NCBI GenBank assembly: GCA_022592435.1
Contig: JABYQS010000034.1
Location: forward strand, 204,190 to 268,189
Length of the DNA stretch: 64,000 nucleotides
Reading direction: 5' to 3'
Origin: Cerioporus squamosus
Taxonomy: Eukaryota; Basidiomycota; Agaricomycetes; Polyporales; Polyporaceae
Of this stretch, positions 63,086-64,000 are shown piece by piece. The notes beneath the pieces were generated by a model. It was not told the DNA's origin and did no database searches. It worked only from the letters and a program-made list of their open reading frames with translations. Made by a program: the position numbers and the translations under genes. Each line of letters opens with the position of its first letter. Position 1 is the stretch's first letter.

Positions 63086-64000
63086 CTCCAGGTAGTTCGC
63101 GGCCACCGACGGGGATTTGGTAGAGCTAGGTGGGATGGTTTGTCGGTGGAGGATGGTATGGCGTTGTGGTCGTCGTGGTGTTTGGCTGAGACGTGTGCAT
63201 CGTTACGGTTGTCAGGGAAATATAAGGCTTGTAACGTGATCGGTTAAGGAGTGAGCGTGTGCTGGTAACGTGACCATGAAAGGAGCGACTTAGGAGGGGG
63301 AGCCAGTCCCCAGGCAGGAGCGTGTTCGCTGTGCTCGACTTTATATCTCCTTGTGAGTTCCGAGAACTTTCCATGTGCTCTGGCGAGCTCCCACAAAAAC
63401 TTCAGAGGAGATCGTCCTTATCATTCATCAGGTGGGTTCTGCCTGTTCTCAATTCCGCTGTGCTGAGTCGCACTGGATCGGTTCGCTGTATGGCGTGTGT
63501 CTTACTACTTGGTTCTATATTTGTGCGCGGATGCTCCGCTCACGGCTTCGTGTGTAGCCTATCTTGTCCTCTTCCAGCTCCATCCTAGGTCGCCTGATCC
63601 TTTCTCTGACCGCTCCATTTCGTTCTAGATCAGGGGAGTATCTGCTCCGATTCGTGCACGGGTTCGTTCCTATCTTTTGTCTAGCGTACCTCCCCTACTC
63701 CTCAGTGCGGACATCCAGCTTACTCACGGGAGGTCTTCGTGTCTCTTCAGGTTCGAGCGGTTCCGCATCGTTCATTACGACTCGTCCGTTGTAGCCATCG
63801 TCCTTTACCAGTGCCTTCTGCGGCAGTCGTTCCCTTGCGTCGTCTCTCGCTGTCCTTACGTGTATGATTCGCTCGCCTCAGCTCATCATGCTGACATAGT
63901 CTCTGTAGCGTGCTCCTCTTACGTGTACCGGCCGCGTCTAGGTGGGTCCAGGACGCGTTCCTTGCCAGCGCAGCAAAACCTGCGCCGTCCACTGTCGAGG
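63086..64000 (-). other. window-edge region with a coding-like patch
   Basis: Mostly unassigned. On the minus strand about 63880-63696 gives a protein-like stretch (GERIIHVRTARDDARERLPQ; VVMNDAEPLEPEETRRPPVS) ending in TAG at 63696. It could be a terminal exon of something extending beyond the window. No start or splice structure could be fixed. Confidence 0.25.

Noticed and set aside
1..64000. CRISPR arrays, rRNA, tRNA genes, LTR elements
   Set aside because: None seen on reading both strands; no regularly spaced repeats, no tRNA-like cloverleaf arms and no paired long terminal repeats.

Overview
The window reads as nuclear DNA of a basidiomycete, most likely a wood- or litter-decaying Agaricomycete. 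The evidence is dense short introns (mostly 50-80 nt), a bicupin oxalate decarboxylase, a DUF6534-type membrane protein, the expanded F-box-like family and a fungal LINE. Gene models were assembled by eye from splice sites and protein-family patterns, so internal exon borders are less certain than gene identities.

Layout. 1-3171: two tandem F-box-like paralogs (the first cut by the window edge). 3801-4266: a small secreted Cys-rich protein. 4470-11472: homogentisate 1,2-dioxygenase and two zinc alcohol dehydrogenase paralogs, with a broken second copy of the dioxygenase between the dehydrogenases, which is the trace of a segmental tandem duplication. 13288-16085: transketolase. 17105-19127: oxalate decarboxylase. 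19531-21854: a Ppn2-like metallophosphatase. 22364-23785: an Hsp20-fold protein. 24286-28580: a UvrD/Srs2-type helicase with a double MCB palindrome in its promoter. 29021-31436: an MFS sugar transporter. 32704-35087: a metacaspase. 35594-37680: an unrecognised basic protein. 37860-38043: U2 snRNA with its TATA box. 39030-41236: a DUF6534-type membrane protein. 41.5-43.0 kb: two weak ORFs. 43220-45541: a forkhead factor. 46388-47300: an AIG2/GGCT-like protein. 47824-50631: methionyl-tRNA synthetase.

51796 to at least 60506 (minus strand): a LINE retrotransposon with ORF1 (gag-like, CCHC), ORF2 (AP endonuclease, reverse transcriptase, RNase H, zinc-binding tail), a structured 3' UTR and a poly(A) tail. 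ORF2 is split by two single-base frameshifts. A further 3.5 kb of purine-rich minus-strand sequence upstream carries an unassigned ORF of about 296 codons and may be its 5' region or another element.

Most genes are unrelated housekeeping or accessory genes rather than a pathway cluster. The only linked metabolic set is the dioxygenase/dehydrogenase block. Recurrent oddities are very small exons (3, 8, 8 and 11 nt), two GC-AG introns, and single-base shifts at homopolymer runs in otherwise intact frames. The last point means assembly error must be excluded before calling decay.
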